Shown piece by piece: positions 31,277-41,399 of a stretch of 64,000 nt of DNA. How positions within the stretch are numbered: the first letter of the stretch is position 1; every line of letters starts with the position of its first letter. The DNA is from Homarus americanus (Eukaryota > Arthropoda > Malacostraca > Decapoda > Nephropidae), in NCBI RefSeq assembly GCF_018991925.1, contig NW_024756459.1:427001-491000 (forward strand), in the 5' to 3' direction. Both the position numbers and the translations under genes were made by a program. Under the pieces are notes generated by a model. The model ran no database searches. It saw nothing but the letters and a program-made list of their open reading frames with translations, and was not told the origin of the DNA.

Positions 31277-31785
31277 GCACTGAGAAGAGATTATATTTGG
31301 ATGAGACAGACAGACAGATCGACTTAAAATGGCTATAATATTAATAAGTAAATTCGTAATAAACAAAGTAAACAAATAAACAATGCTACAAACAACCCAA
31401 TTAAGCATCCAGTGTCAAGTATAAACACCTAAGGTAATCTCCATCACCAAATAGACGTAAACAAACAATCAAAAACAAACACTCAGTCGAACATTGTCAC
31501 ATTTTTCAGGTGTTATTGTTCAACCTTAACCCTAAATGGTATTAAATTACTGGATGTTGTCCCATTTACCTGTGTGTTACCTGGAGTTTAATTAGGATTT
31601 ATTTGTCAGTCTTGAGTTATGTTTGTTTGTTTTTTCTTGATATGTGATTGTTTGTTTATGGGAAATTATTGTTTGTTATGGTGTTGAGTTTTGGTGTTTG
31701 TTTCATTGATTGCTTTTGTTTATGGTGGTAATTATTGTTTGTTTGTACCATTGTTTTTAAAGTTTGTTCATGTGTTTTAGTTGTT
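31275..31785. other. spacer with TTTGTTTG-rich segment
   Basis: Loose TTGTTTATGG/TTGTTTG motifs at 31620-31770. No gene. Confidence 0.5.
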
Positions 31786-32215
31786 GGACCATATTGTACC
31801 TGACTTAAGTATTGTACCATATTGTCCAGTTAATAGTTATTGTACCATATTGTCCAGTTAATATTGCACCATATTGTCCAGTTAATATTGCACCATATTG
31901 TCCAGTTAATATTGTACCATATTGTCCAGTTAATATTGTACCATATTGTCCAGTTAATAGTTATTGTACCATATTGCCCAGTTAATAGTTATTGTACCAT
32001 ATTGTCCAGTTAATATTGTACCATATTGTCCAGTTAATATTGTACCATATTGTCCAGTTAATATTGTACCATATTGTCGGATTAAGTTATTGTACCATAT
32101 TGTCAGTTAATATTGTACCATATTGTCAGATTAATATTACCATATTGTCCAGTTAATATTGTACCATATTGTCAGATAATAGTTATTGTACCATATTGTC
32201 CAGTTAATATGCCAT
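31786..32215. repeat. 22 bp minisatellite TTGTACCATATTGTCCAGTT
   Basis: About 18 copies. Some carry an extra AATAGTTA, giving 28 bp units. Confidence 0.97.
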
Positions 32216-32339
32216 GTTGTCTAACAGTGACTGTTCAGGAGGTGACTGTGTGTTGGTACAGTCTCTAGAGTGTTAGGGGTGAATTGGCGTCCTTGTGGGC
32301 TCTGTTAACTGTTAATGACTGGAGGCTTTGAGACTGGTA

Positions 32340-32597
32340 ACTGAGGAGGGTGAGGTAGGAGAGGGAGAGAGTGGGTTTGTGGATGTATGGGATGAACTGA
32401 GAGAGGGAGGGGTAGGGAGAGAAGGGAGGGAGGAGGGAAGGAAGGGGAGGGAGGGATGGAGACAGGAATTGATGGAGTGAGAGGGGAGATGGAGGGAATG
32501 AGTGGAGGGAGGGAGGGAGAGAGTAACTGAGGGAGGGAAGATGGAGAGAGGGAGGGGGAAAAAACTGGGGGAGAGAAGGAAGGAAGGAAGGGAGGAT
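32340..32597. repeat. purine-rich tract
   Basis: GAGGGAGGGAGGGA and GGAAGGAAGG units with ATGGAG interruptions. Confidence 0.93.
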
Positions 32598-32987
32598 AGC
32601 TACGCGTCACTGCCCACACCTCACGCCCTTACCAGGTCCAGTAGGCCGGGGGGCGCCTTAGATGGTGTATCGTGACAGGAGAAAATACTGTACCTTAAAT
32701 TTAGGGACCAATTTAAGGGAAGGTGATCGTTTTAGGTCGGTGAAATTTTAAGCAAGAGAATCGTGTTACTTAAAGGTTTGTAAGTAGTAAAGGAAAGTGC
32801 GACGTGTTCTGTTTTTTAAGTATTATGGATATGTGTTACTTAAATGATATAAGTAGTAGCTCATGGAAGGGATTGTGCCATAAAGTACACTTAAATTATT
32901 GTTACTTTAGAGAGAAGAATATGAATTTTGTAGATGAAAAGTAAATTTGTAAGTAGTAATTGTATAAACTAGTTCGACCTGTGAACC
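32598..32987. other. spacer with decayed GTTACTTAAA repeat
   Basis: GTGTTACTTAAA, TAAGTAGTA and ATGATATAAGTAGTAG recur loosely at 32730-32960. Near 32630 both an acceptor-like site (+) and a donor-like site (-) occur without a defensible exon. Confidence 0.45.
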
Positions 32988-33265
32988 CTGAACCAGTCCC
33001 ACGAACCATAAAAAAGGTCACTGAACCCTGAATCAATCATATGAAGGTCACTGAACCCTGAATCAGTCCTATGAAGGTCACTGAACCCTGAATCAATCCT
33101 ATGAAGGTCACTGAACCCTGAATCAATCATATGAAGGTCACTGAACCCTGAATCAGTCCTATGAAGGTCACTGAACCCTGAATCAGTCCTATGAAGGTCA
33201 CTGAACCCTGAATCAGTCATATGAAGGTCACTGAACCCTGAATCAGTCCTATGAACCCTGAGTCG
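32988..33265. repeat. 30 bp minisatellite, about 9 copies
   Basis: Unit TCACTGAACCCTGAATCAGT then CCTATGAAGG. The minus DSGFSDLHRT frame is its translation. Confidence 0.97.
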
Positions 33266-34198
33266 GGACGATGAACCCACAGTGAACCTACGGGCTACGT
33301 GGGCGGATCCTGGGCACCGCTACTGCCCACGAGCGATGGTGGTAGGTAATTGTGGTAGTAGCCGGCTGGTGGTCAGTGGTGGTGATTGTGGTTAGTGGTG
33401 ATAGTGGTTAGTGGTGATAGTGGTTGATCGTGGTTGGTGGTGGTGTCTAAATGAATGCATGTATGTGTCTTACAAACACACACACACACACACACACGGC
33501 AAATATTTACTTCCCTTAGGCACTACCTACCTTAAGACCTCCCCTCCCCCTGACCCCCCTGGCCCTCCCCCTCATCCCCTGGCCCTCCCCCTCACCCCCT
33601 GGCATCAGTGCCTCTCAGACCGCCGCCCTAATACGGTCGTCTCTCCTCCAGGATCCCGTTAGCATCCTGTCTCCCCGTCCTTAGGGAGGATGCTACTGGA
33701 CTGGTCAGGATTCTTTCTGAGGTTGTGGCGCTGTAGGATCTGTGTGAAGGATGTGTAAGGATTGATTTGGTGTCTTGAAGTATTATAAGATAGCGTAGGA
33801 TTCTTTAGGATTCGTGAGACTTTTTATCTTTTAAATTATGATAGGATACCGTAGGATTCTCAAGGATGTGTATAATTTTATATCCTTAAATCATGATAGG
33901 ATACCGTAGGATTTTCAAGGATTTTTCAGGGTTTTTTTTTTTATACCACTGACCCGTAAGGATTTTTTTTTTCCCTTCGATAATAAGACCGAAGGAATGT
34001 GAAGGATATGTTAGTTTCTTTAGGTCAAATAGATCTCGGTCCTATCAGGCCCCAATCTAAATATTAGTTTTGGGGCCCACTAGGCTCGGGGTATACTAAA
34101 ACTGGCTCATTATAACTGGGGTCTATTAGGACTAGGCCTAAGAAAATTGGGCCTATTTCACCAGTCAACCGTTCCACCACCTCCTACCATGTCGTAAC
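33266..34198. other. spacer with decayed repeats
   Basis: GTGGTTAGTGGTGATAGT repeats at 33350-33445, (CA)n at 33477-33498, CCTGGCCCTCCCCCTCA units at 33550-33605. Loose ATAGGATACCGTAGGATTCT repeats lie at 33770-33990 and GGGCCYATTAGG-like repeats at 34030-34160. No gene. Confidence 0.55.
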
Positions 34199-34330
34199 TT
34201 CTTGTTTGCGAGGGAGGAAGGGAGAGGAGGGGAGGGGGAGGGGGAAGAGACACCAGACAGGTAAGGTCGTACCCAAGTGAGATGTGAAGGCCGGTAACCA
34301 GAGAGAGAGAGAGGAGAGAGAGAGAGGCTG
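34199..34330. repeat. purine tracts and GA-rich
   Basis: GGGAGGAAGGGAGAGGAGG and GAGAGAGAGAG flank a short unique segment. Confidence 0.85.
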
Positions 34331-34401
34331 CACCTCAGTGTCACCCCGGAACTTGCTGGTAGACGCCCGAAAGAACATTTCTTATCCATTAAGGAACTCT
34401 A

Positions 34402-34403
<2 letters not shown>

Positions 34404-34446
<43 letters not shown>
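34404..34446. repeat. (CA)n microsatellite
   Basis: About 21 CA units. Confidence 0.97.
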
Positions 34447-34898
34447 CTACATTAAAACACACAACAAAACACAATAATGAAATCAGCCTCACTATTGGTC
34501 GGTAATGCCCCAGAAGCTGCGTAAAACGACCTGTATTTTGCCGACCACTGGAGAAATAAAACTACTCTCTAACACCTGAAACACCTCCCGTTAATTGGTC
34601 ATTAGGTAGCCAATGAGGTGTGGGAGACTGGCGTGGTGTAGTTTGGTTGTCGTGGTTAAATTGTTGTTGTTGTGGTTGTTGTAGTTGTTATCTTATATCT
34701 GCCATGTCGGGGGGATTTTTTTTTTTTTTGTTCAATCAGAATCGTATATGCAGTGTTGCCAATGTTTGTGTTTACGTTTCTGAATGCAGTGTTGCCAATG
34801 TTTTTGTTTGTGAAAGAAGAATTTTTGTTTTTCATTTTAAATAAAGTAGAAGCGAGTGTTCTGTAAATGTGTGTATAACAATGTCCTTTGCTGTGTAC
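34447..34898. other. unique spacer
   Basis: GTTGTTGTGG-rich at 34660-34690. GCAGTGTTGCCAATGTTT occurs twice at about 34750-34800. No gene. Confidence 0.5.
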
Positions 34899-34899
34899 T

Positions 34900-35272
34900 G
34901 TATGTATGTATGTATGTATGTATGTATGCATGCATGCATGTATGTATGTAGATGTATGTTTGCATGTGTGTATATGTAGATGTGTGTGTATGTATGCATG
35001 TATGTAGATATGTATGTATGTAGATATATGTATGTAGATGTATGTTTGTGTATGTATGCATGTATGTATGTAGATATGTATGTATGCAGATATATGTATG
35101 TAGATGTATGTTTGTATGTGTAAATGTGTGTATGTATGTGCTGTGTATATGTATGTATGTATGTGCTATGTACTATGTATGTATGTGTGTTCTGTGTATG
35201 TATGTATGTGTGTGCTGTTTATGTATGTACGTATGTACGTATGTAAGTATGTGTGTGTGTGTGTGTGTGTAA
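34900..35272. repeat. 370 bp (GTAT)n array with variants
   Basis: GTATGTATGTAT interspersed with GTAGATGTATGT, GCATGCATG and GTGCTGTGTATG, ending in (GT)n. Tyr/Val/Cys/Met frames are translations. Confidence 0.96.
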
Positions 35273-35394
35273 CTGTTGGGCTACACCTGGTGGCTCGCTC
35301 CCAACAGCTGGTGTCTACACTCGCCAGCCAGTAACTGTATTACTCTGGCCACCAGGCTGCTCTTGAGTCCAGTTTATGATATACTTGTGTGTGA

Positions 35395-35850
35395 GGGTCT
35401 GTCTGTCTGTCTGTCTATCTATGTCTTTATGTCTGTCTGTCTGTCTCTGTTTTTTTGTGAGGGTCAGTTTCTGTCTTTTTGTCTGTCTGTCTTTATCTGT
35501 TTTGTCTGTATTTTTTACCCAAGGATTAACTGTAAGTCTGTCCACCAGGTCTGTTGTCTGCTCAGGTCTGCTCCCCTTAGTGTTATTTTATGCTCGTTTG
35601 TTTGTCTGTGCGTCTGTATCTGTCTCTCTCTCTCTCTCTCCTCTTTTCCCTGTAACTTTCCTCACCACTCTCTCCATAACTTACTTTCCCTCTTCTCTCA
35701 CTCACTCTCCCTCTTCCCCTCCTCTCATCTCTTTCCCTCACTCTCCCACTCTTCTCCCTTTCCCTCACTCACCCACCCTCTTCCTCTCCTCTCCCTCTCG
35801 TAACTCACCTCCCCCTCTTCCCTCCGGTGACACGCTGGCCTCTACGTTTG
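35395..35850. repeat. (GTCT)n region then CT-rich tract
   Basis: GTCTGTCTGTCT with TTTTTGTGAGGGTCAGTTTC-type insertions to about 35520. CTCACTCTCCCTCTTCCCC units follow at 35620-35840. Confidence 0.9.
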
Positions 35851-36119
35851 CTCACTCACTCCGGAACTGAGGTGGAATCCCCTCTAGCCAGTGTTCGAAT
35901 TCTTAAACTTTCGTACGTTCAAAAATTTCCCCCATTGAGGATAAAACAAACGTATCTAGTATAGTCACAGGTGTAATTTTGACGCCATTTTGTATCTCAG
36001 GTGTTGATTACAGGTGTGAGATGTTAATTAGTTGCGGATTTATACCTTTAATTAGAGTTACGTGAGTCATTCAGGTGAGTGTTACGTCTCCGTTTAAAAG
36101 GGGAATATGACGGATCAGC
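35851..36119. other. unique spacer
   Basis: Holds the reversed GACGCCATTTT (35981-35991), the fourth copy of the YY1/Pho-like 11-mer. No gene. Confidence 0.45.
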
Positions 36120-36232
36120 TGAAGGTTAGCGTTAGGGTAGGGTAGGTTAGGTTAGGTTAGGGTAGTGTTAGGTTAAGGTAGTGTTAGGTTAAGGTAGTGT
36201 TAGGTTAAGGTAGTGTTAGGTTAAGGGTGTTT
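36120..36232. repeat. TTAGG-derived 16 bp repeat
   Basis: TTAGGTTAGG passes into five copies of GGTTAAGGTAGTGTTA. Confidence 0.93.
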
Positions 36233-36704
36233 AATCTTCAGGTGATCAAATTTATCATAGGAGCCTTGAGAATAACGTTTGTGGGAATTTACGATTTTTT
36301 GAGAATACATCTTTGTGTCGTAACTTATTCGAGGCTGTTTGGTTGGTTCTCACGTCAGCAGAAGTGTGTGAATTTTACTTCATATCCTTCCAGAATCCGT
36401 CTTTTTTTATGACCTTAAGATGAGGTAGTTAGATAAGTTCTCATTTATCATCTGATTTTAACTTACGATCATTTCAGAATCTTTGTGTTTGACCTTAAGT
36501 GAGGTACTTCAAAGTCTCATTTATCATCTGATTTTAACTAACGATCGTTTCAGAATCTATCGTAGTGTTTGACCTTCAGTGAGCCAGTTGTGACGACTTG
36601 AGTTGAGGTGAATATTGACGTAAGAACCTTTGAGAATTGTGGGCAGGACTCCCATAGTCATCAGAGCGCCACTCTCCCAGGGGAACGGTGTGGTGGTGAG
36701 TGGG
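36233..36704. other. decayed repeat with TTTCAGAATC motif
   Basis: GATTTTAACTWACGATCRTT then TCAGAATC occurs twice, at about 36460 and 36530, with looser copies near 36270-36400. No gene. Confidence 0.6.
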
Positions 36705-36990
36705 ATATTACTCTCTCTCTCTCTCTCTCTCTCCTTCTCTCACTTTCTCTTTCTCTCACTTTCTCACATTTGATGCTCACTGTTTCACCTTTTATCTCTC
36801 TCTGTATCTCTTTCTCGATTATTTTACTGCTCTATCTCTCTCTTTCAAGACGTTTAATCCGTCCGTCCTTCCTTCCTTCCTTCCTTCCCTCCCTCACTAG
36901 AAACTCTCTCCCTCCCCCTTTCTAAATTCTCACCCTTTCTCCCTCTCTTTAAGCTAATCTCATTCCCCCTCTCTCTCTCCCCCCCCTCAG
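36705..36990. repeat. pyrimidine-rich tract
   Basis: (CT)n, CTTTCTCTTTCTC and TTCC units, ending in CCCCCCCTCAG at 36980-36990. Confidence 0.9.
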
Positions 36991-37037
36991 CCCCAGCTCA
37001 ACCATGGTTTCGCTCACGGCCCTCACATGTTGCATTT

Positions 37038-37041
<4 letters not shown>
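36991..37041 (+). CDS. possible start exon with good Kozak context
   Basis: A very strong acceptor-like tract ends at 36990. CAACCATGG follows, with the ATG at 37003 in consensus start context. It opens MVSLTALTCCIYL and then enters the (GT)n microsatellite as a CVCV run. All three frames are open over these 50 bp, so coding evidence is weak. A hydrophobic signal-like start is suggestive only. Confidence 0.15.

Positions 37042-37100
<59 letters not shown>
37042..37100. repeat. (GT)n microsatellite
   Basis: About 29 GT units. Confidence 0.98.
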
Positions 37101-37106
<6 letters not shown>

Positions 37107-37415
37107 TCTAAATACAAAAAAACTTCACCCCCCAAAAAATCCCACATATCTTAACATTTTATCCTCAAATAAAACAAATATAAAAAAAATCCCCCAAAAC
37201 AGTGACACAAATCCTAAAATCCCTCACTTTATGAACCACAGCTTTATATGACTTTTATACCGGAAAAAAATCCCAACATGTGCCGTATACAAAACCAAAC
37301 CTCCACGACAAACTGACACACACGACGGCTTTTATGTTCCAGTGTTATAAATTTCCCCCCCAAAATTGGACTCATTCACACGTAAATCCACAAATTGTCG
37401 TAACTTAGTCAAAAA
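37101..37415. other. A/C-rich spacer
   Basis: Poly-A runs and CCCCAAAA phrases. No supported feature. Confidence 0.5.
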
Positions 37416-37532
37416 AAGTGACGTAGGCGACTAACAAATTGACGTAGGCGACTAACAAAGTGACGTAGGCGACTAACAAAGTGACGTAGGCGACTAACAA
37501 AGTGACGTAGGCGACTAACAAAGTGACGTAGG
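37416..37532. repeat. 21 bp minisatellite GTGACGTAGGCGACTAACAA
   Basis: Six copies, nearly identical. Confidence 0.97.
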
Positions 37533-37709
37533 CGACTATTTCAGGGGCGAGGAACTCTAGTAAACAGCTGCCACCATCAGTCCTCGCCTGTATAAATATG
37601 ACCTTATACCAATTTTTCCAATCTTCGGAAGGTCCTAGTGCTGAGTTGGCTGTCTGTAGGGGTCACCATAGCTCCTTCTGCTACTTCTACTGCTACTGCT
37701 TCTTCTTCT

Positions 37710-37800
37710 TCTTGATCTTTACTACTACTATTATTATTATTATTTATTATTATTATTATTGTTGTTATTATTTTATTATTATTTCCTTCTTCTTAGACAG
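37710..37800. repeat. (ATT)n tract
   Basis: ATT units with GTT and TTTT interruptions, next to CTACTACTA and CTTCTTCTT. Confidence 0.93.
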
Positions 37801-38014
37801 ACAGACAGAGACACTGACCGCCAGAAAAGTTGATCAAGATGAAAGCGACATTAGAGGGGGGGGGGTGTAGAAGGGGGAGGTAAGGGGTGGAGAGGGGTAA
37901 GAGAAGTGAGGGTTTATGAAGGGGGAAACGACCTCGACGTCATTTTGCCCCCTAACAAAGGGTAGTCAGCGGTCCACCTCATTAAACAAAGGTGCAATCT
38001 GGTAAAACAAAAGA

Positions 38015-38020
<6 letters not shown>

Positions 38021-38062
<42 letters not shown>
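38021..38062. repeat. (CT)n microsatellite
   Basis: About 21 CT units. Confidence 0.97.
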
Positions 38063-38066
<4 letters not shown>

Positions 38067-38125
38067 TGTGTGTGACAGAGCAGATTGCGTTGTGATGTAT
38101 CTGTACGTATCTAAATGGACTTTTA

Positions 38126-38158
<33 letters not shown>

Positions 38159-38327
38159 CACGCACACGCACACACTACCCTGAATATACTTATAATCCCT
38201 TAAAATCCTCAAACCAGATACCAACGGAACATATATCCTCCCTCTTCCTCCCTCAGTCAGGATTCGAACCAGGGATAAGTCTGTAACGCACGTCAGTTCC
38301 ATAGCCACTCCGCCACGGCCTCGTCCC
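38126..38327 (-). mobile_element. tRNA-derived SINE with (TG)n tail
   Basis: Read on minus, GAGGCCGTGGCGGAGTGGCT opens the element. TGGCGGAGTGG (38305-38315) matches the Pol III A box TRGCNNAGYGG. GGTTCGAATCC (38260-38270) is a perfect B box. The 34 bp between them is tRNA-like. The T-stem pairs imperfectly (two mismatches in five), so this is not a working tRNA but a SINE head. About 90 bp of unrelated body follows, and the element ends in a (TG)n/(CG) run at 38126-38175, seen as (CA)n on +. SINEs move by borrowing LINE enzymes. No target site duplication could be fixed by eye. Confidence 0.75.
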
Positions 38328-38676
38328 AATATTCGCGAGGGAAAAAAACTCGTACAGATCATCGATGGTGTTACCGGCAGATGGGCTAAAATATTACTCC
38401 GTTTGTTGACACTGTGTTTGGTGTTTGTTTACGTTTTAAGTGTGATGTTGACTGTGTTTGTTGTGTTTGTGTTTATGGCCGGGTGATATGGGTAGTGTTT
38501 TTCACGAGCTGTGTTTTTATATATGTGAAATTATTACTCACACACACACACTCACACACCTGGCCTCTCAAGGTGTCAGGTAACTCTCCCGGAGGTAATG
38601 TTTACGTGTGGCCTTGATAGTATTACTAGTAAATACTGGTGAGGAGGTCAGTAGTCTCTAGCCCGCCCTTAGCTGT

Positions 38677-38677
<1 letters not shown>
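38328..38677. other. unique spacer
   Basis: A short (CA)n lies at 38538-38557. No gene. Confidence 0.5.

Positions 38678-38726
<49 letters not shown>
38678..38726. repeat. (CT)n microsatellite
   Basis: About 24 CT units. Confidence 0.97.
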
Positions 38727-38727
<1 letters not shown>

Positions 38728-39340
38728 ACTGTTTTGCGATGTTGTAGTCATTCGTCCTTTCCTGCTCTCCTCTCTTCATCAACAGTGTTCGACGTCAACT
38801 GATGTTCCTGTCACAGCTGCGTGGGAAGGGGTGAAAGGGTAGGAGGAAGGGTGTTGGAGGGTAAAGGGAGAGGAGGGAAGGGAGAAGGGGATGGGATGAT
38901 GGGGGGTTGAATGATGGTCGCCCTCCCCACCAGCAATATATAGACATATAGCCATAGAGATAGACATGAATATAGACAGAGATGTGTGTGTGTACGTGTG
39001 TGTGTGTGTGTGATGGACGTTGTTCCTGGATCCAGAACAGAAATATGGAACACTAATTGCCGGTATTCTCTTGAGCCTTGCACTTGTATTTCTCCATTCC
39101 CCCACCCCCACCCCATCACCACAGGTAGCAGGTATTGGAATGTATAAACGATGAAAATTAGTACACATCACTTTTAAACTATATCTACTTATACTAAAGA
39201 TCACTAATACTAATTTTGTTATGTTTGAGGAGAACGAATGGAAACGTGGTTATAGGGTGAAACAATACCCACGTGAGCTGAGAAGACCTATTCTCCTTAT
39301 CAATACTAGACTTCTTTTTGATTTAGGGGGATGGAGCCCC
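38727..39340. other. spacer
   Basis: Purine-rich GGGAGAGGAGGGAAGGGAG at 38825-38905 and (GT)n at 38985-39012. CATCACCACAG at 39113-39123 is acceptor-like but is followed by stops within ten codons in all phases checked. Confidence 0.5.
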
Positions 39341-39344
39341 TGTC

Positions 39345-39790
39345 ACACTGAGGCCACACACAGGACACACCCACAGCCAAGTCCCAGAAGAGCACACACA
39401 GGGGACACACACAGGGGACACCACAGCCAAGTCCCAGAAGAGCACACAGGGGACACACACAGGGGGACACCAGACAGCCAAGTCCAGAAGAGCACACAGG
39501 GACACGCACAGGGGGCACCACAGCCAAGTCCCAGAAGAGCACACAGGGGGGCACCACAGCCAAGTCCCCCAGAAGAGCACAGGGGACACGCACAGGGGCA
39601 CCACAGCCAAGTCCTGTAAGACACACAGGGGGCACCACAGCCAAGTCCCAGAAGAGCAGCACAGGGGGGCACCACAGCCAAGTCCCAGAAGAGCACATAG
39701 GGACACACACAGGCACACAAGTCCCAGAGGAGCACACAGGGACACACACAGGGGCACTACAGCCAAGTCCCAGAGGAGCAGCCACCACAC
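39345..39790. repeat. minisatellite of about 48 bp, 10 copies
   Basis: Unit CACAGCCAAGTCCCAGAAGA followed by GCACACAGGGGACACACACA and GGGG, with indels. Minus Cys/Leu/Gly/Val frames (VCSSGTWLWCP) are its translation. Confidence 0.95.
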
Positions 39791-40050
39791 CATCCTGTCG
39801 GCTTCCCACCATCCTTCGGGAGTGGCGACAGGGATGTTTCTGAATAGGAGTAAGAATCAGGGTTGCTGTGGCCCCTTGCTTTCTGCACTGCAAGCAGGGG
39901 GGGTAACGACTCCCGGAGGCCCTCAAATCGTGATATAATTGAGTTAGTAATGAAAATTTTCCTGTAAAATTTCTTGAGTAAAACATTTTCCTTCGTTTTA
40001 GATTCCAAGGTTTGTAAACACTGCCCGGTAGAGTTTGATGTTTACAGACG
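39791..40050. other. unique spacer
   Basis: Non-repetitive; no splice-bounded frame is recognised. It separates the minisatellite from the inverted-repeat element. Confidence 0.45.
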
Positions 40051-40353
40051 ATATCTTGTAAAAATGCTGGATAATACCTCGTAGGGTAATACCTCGTAGG
40101 GTAATACCTCGTAGGGTAATACCTCGTGGGGTAATACCTCGTGGGGTAATACCTCGTAGGGTAATGCCTCGTAGGGTAATACCTCGTAGGGTAATACCTC
40201 GTAGGGTAATACCTCGTAGGGTAATGCCTCGTAGGGTAATACCTCGTAGGGTAATACCTCGTAGGGTAATACCTCGTAGGGTAATACCTCGTGGGGTAAT
40301 ACCTCGTAGGGTAATACCTCGTAGGGTTATTATCTAGCATTTTTACAAGATAT
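40051..40353. mobile_element. inverted-repeat-bounded 15 bp tandem array (MITE-like)
   Basis: Left end 40051-40076 is ATATCTTGTAAAAATGCTGG then ATAATA. Right end 40328-40353 is its reverse complement, with one mismatch in 26 bases. The interior (40077-40327) is about 17 copies of TAATACCTCGTAGGG, with TAATGCC and GTGGGG variants. This layout is known for satellite-bearing non-autonomous DNA transposons. No target site duplication is clear, and no transposase is present. The 17-fold PTRYY minus frame is the array translated. Confidence 0.6.
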
Positions 40354-40399
40354 TTATTTTGTTATTTATTCTGGGTTCTGCATCCCGTAGTGGCCTTGG

Positions 40400-40491
40400 G
40401 AGCGTGTGAGGGAGGGAGGGTGTAGTAGTAGTATAGTAGCAAGGAGGAGGAGGAGGAGGGGGGATGATCAGGTGCGAGTGTCAGTGGAGAG
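40400..40491. other. G-rich region upstream of promoter candidate
   Basis: GAGGGAGGGAGGG and GGAGGAGGAGGAGGAGGGGG lie upstream of the Inr. No TATA box is found near 40460-40468. Confidence 0.5.
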
Positions 40492-40526
40492 TCAGTCGTG
40501 CTGTGGCCGTTGGAGAGGGAGGTACT
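40492..40526 (+). promoter_or_regulatory. candidate Inr + DPE core promoter
   Basis: TCAGTC at 40492-40497 matches the arthropod initiator TCAKTY, with A+1 at 40494. GGTACT at 40521-40526 falls exactly at +28 to +33 and matches the downstream promoter element RGWYVT at five of six positions. No TATA box is seen, as is usual for DPE promoters. It would give a 303-base 5' leader to the ATG at 40797. Confidence 0.45.
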
Positions 40527-40679
40527 ACGGCTGCTGTCTCCCCAAGCCGCCAGTGAACCTCCACCACTTCATATCGAATTTCGCCCGTGGTGGCAATTAT
40601 ACACGGTCTTGAAACCCAACTCTTGTGTTTCTTTAGTGTTGTGCTTGTGAGCCGCCCCTGAAATGTACGTGTTGTGTTG

Positions 40680-40784
40680 ATGTTGGAATACGGGAAATTG
40701 AATGTATGTCGGTGGTACCTACAAGTGGGGAGGAGGCATATTAAGCTTAGTGGCTTCATCTCGCGGATATGTGAGAAGCTTTAA
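40680..40784 (+). CDS. upstream ORF, 34 codons
   Basis: ATG at 40680 opens MLEYGKLNVCRWYLQVGRRH, then IKLSGFISRICEKL, and stops at TAA 40782-40784. It is in the same frame as the ATG at 40797, four codons beyond the stop. It is most likely a leader ORF that could reduce translation of the next frame or act through reinitiation. It may also be non-functional. A smaller 5-codon uORF lies near 40660. Confidence 0.3.
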   Translation: MLEYGKLNVCRWYLQVGRRHIKLSGFISRICEKL

Positions 40785-40796
40785 AACGTATACAGT

Positions 40797-40903
40797 ATGT
40801 TGGTGAAGAAGACCCCTCAGGATAATACTGCCAGGACACACAACACGTCAGGTCAGCAGCACACGAGGAAGACGGAAACTAGCGGCAAGATGCAAATAGC
40901 ACA
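40797..40903 (+). CDS. candidate first coding exon, unknown protein
   Basis: ATG at 40797 has A at -3 and an in-frame TAA 12 bases upstream (40782-40784), which fixes the start. It reads MLVKKTPQDNTARTHNTSGQ, then QHTRKTETSGKMQIA. The exon would end at 40903 in front of GTAAGTAAC, a perfect 5' splice consensus, leaving phase 2 (CA plus one base). Third positions are about 65% G/C, with no repeats. The product would begin hydrophilic and basic, without a signal peptide. An Inr/DPE pair lies 303 bases upstream. Exon 2 was not found: the segment at 43129 would bring an early stop in this phase, and the 49556 exon would give TGA. No family is recognised. Confidence 0.5.
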
Positions 40904-41399
40904 GTAAGTAACCAACTGACTCACGTTGTCCAGTGTTAAAGGAAATGTCGTAATGTTCTTTGTGTCCCTCCCCCTCCCCCCCTCCCCGTTAGGTTCTGGG
41001 TTAATGTTATGTTGACAGTTTGATATTAGCTTAAACTTACGGTCAATTAAGGTTGAACTTTGCTCTAACTAAAATTCATCGTGTTGGTTGAACTTGTAAG
41101 GTAAAAAAGGCCTATGGTGTAAAATAGGCCTATGGTGAGAACTTTTGTTTTGGTGTTCTAGGTTGAAGGGCACTTCTAGTTTAAAACTTAATCGTGATGA
41201 CTAGAAACTTTATATAGAGGTTGAACTTGATAGGTAAAATAGGCCTATGATGTAAAATAGGTCTGGTGTGAAATAGGCCTATGGTAAAAATATTGTGTTG
41301 ATGTGTTCTGAGTATAAACGTATGGGATATAATGTGGTAACTGGAAGCGATATTTGAAGGTTGAACTTGAAAGGGAAAATAGGCCTATGGTAATTTTTT
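40904..41399. repeat. decayed AATAGGCCTATGGTG repeat
   Basis: If the exon 1 call holds, this is the start of its intron. AAAATAGGCCTATGG recurs about six times at 41105-41390, with GGTTGAACTTGWAAGG between. No exon is seen. Confidence 0.6.

Noticed and set aside
34165..34389. 74-residue minus frame beginning MDKKCSFGRLPASSGVTL
   Set aside because: Only about 20 residues come from unique sequence; the rest is GA/GGA repeat translated. The + strand is equally open (LSVTPELAGRRPKEHF).
39306..40340. 344-residue minus-strand open frame, the longest in the window
   Set aside because: It is 17 PTRYY repeats from the 15 bp array, then unique sequence, then the translated 48 bp minisatellite. Its start lies in the inverted-repeat element, and there is no coding composition.
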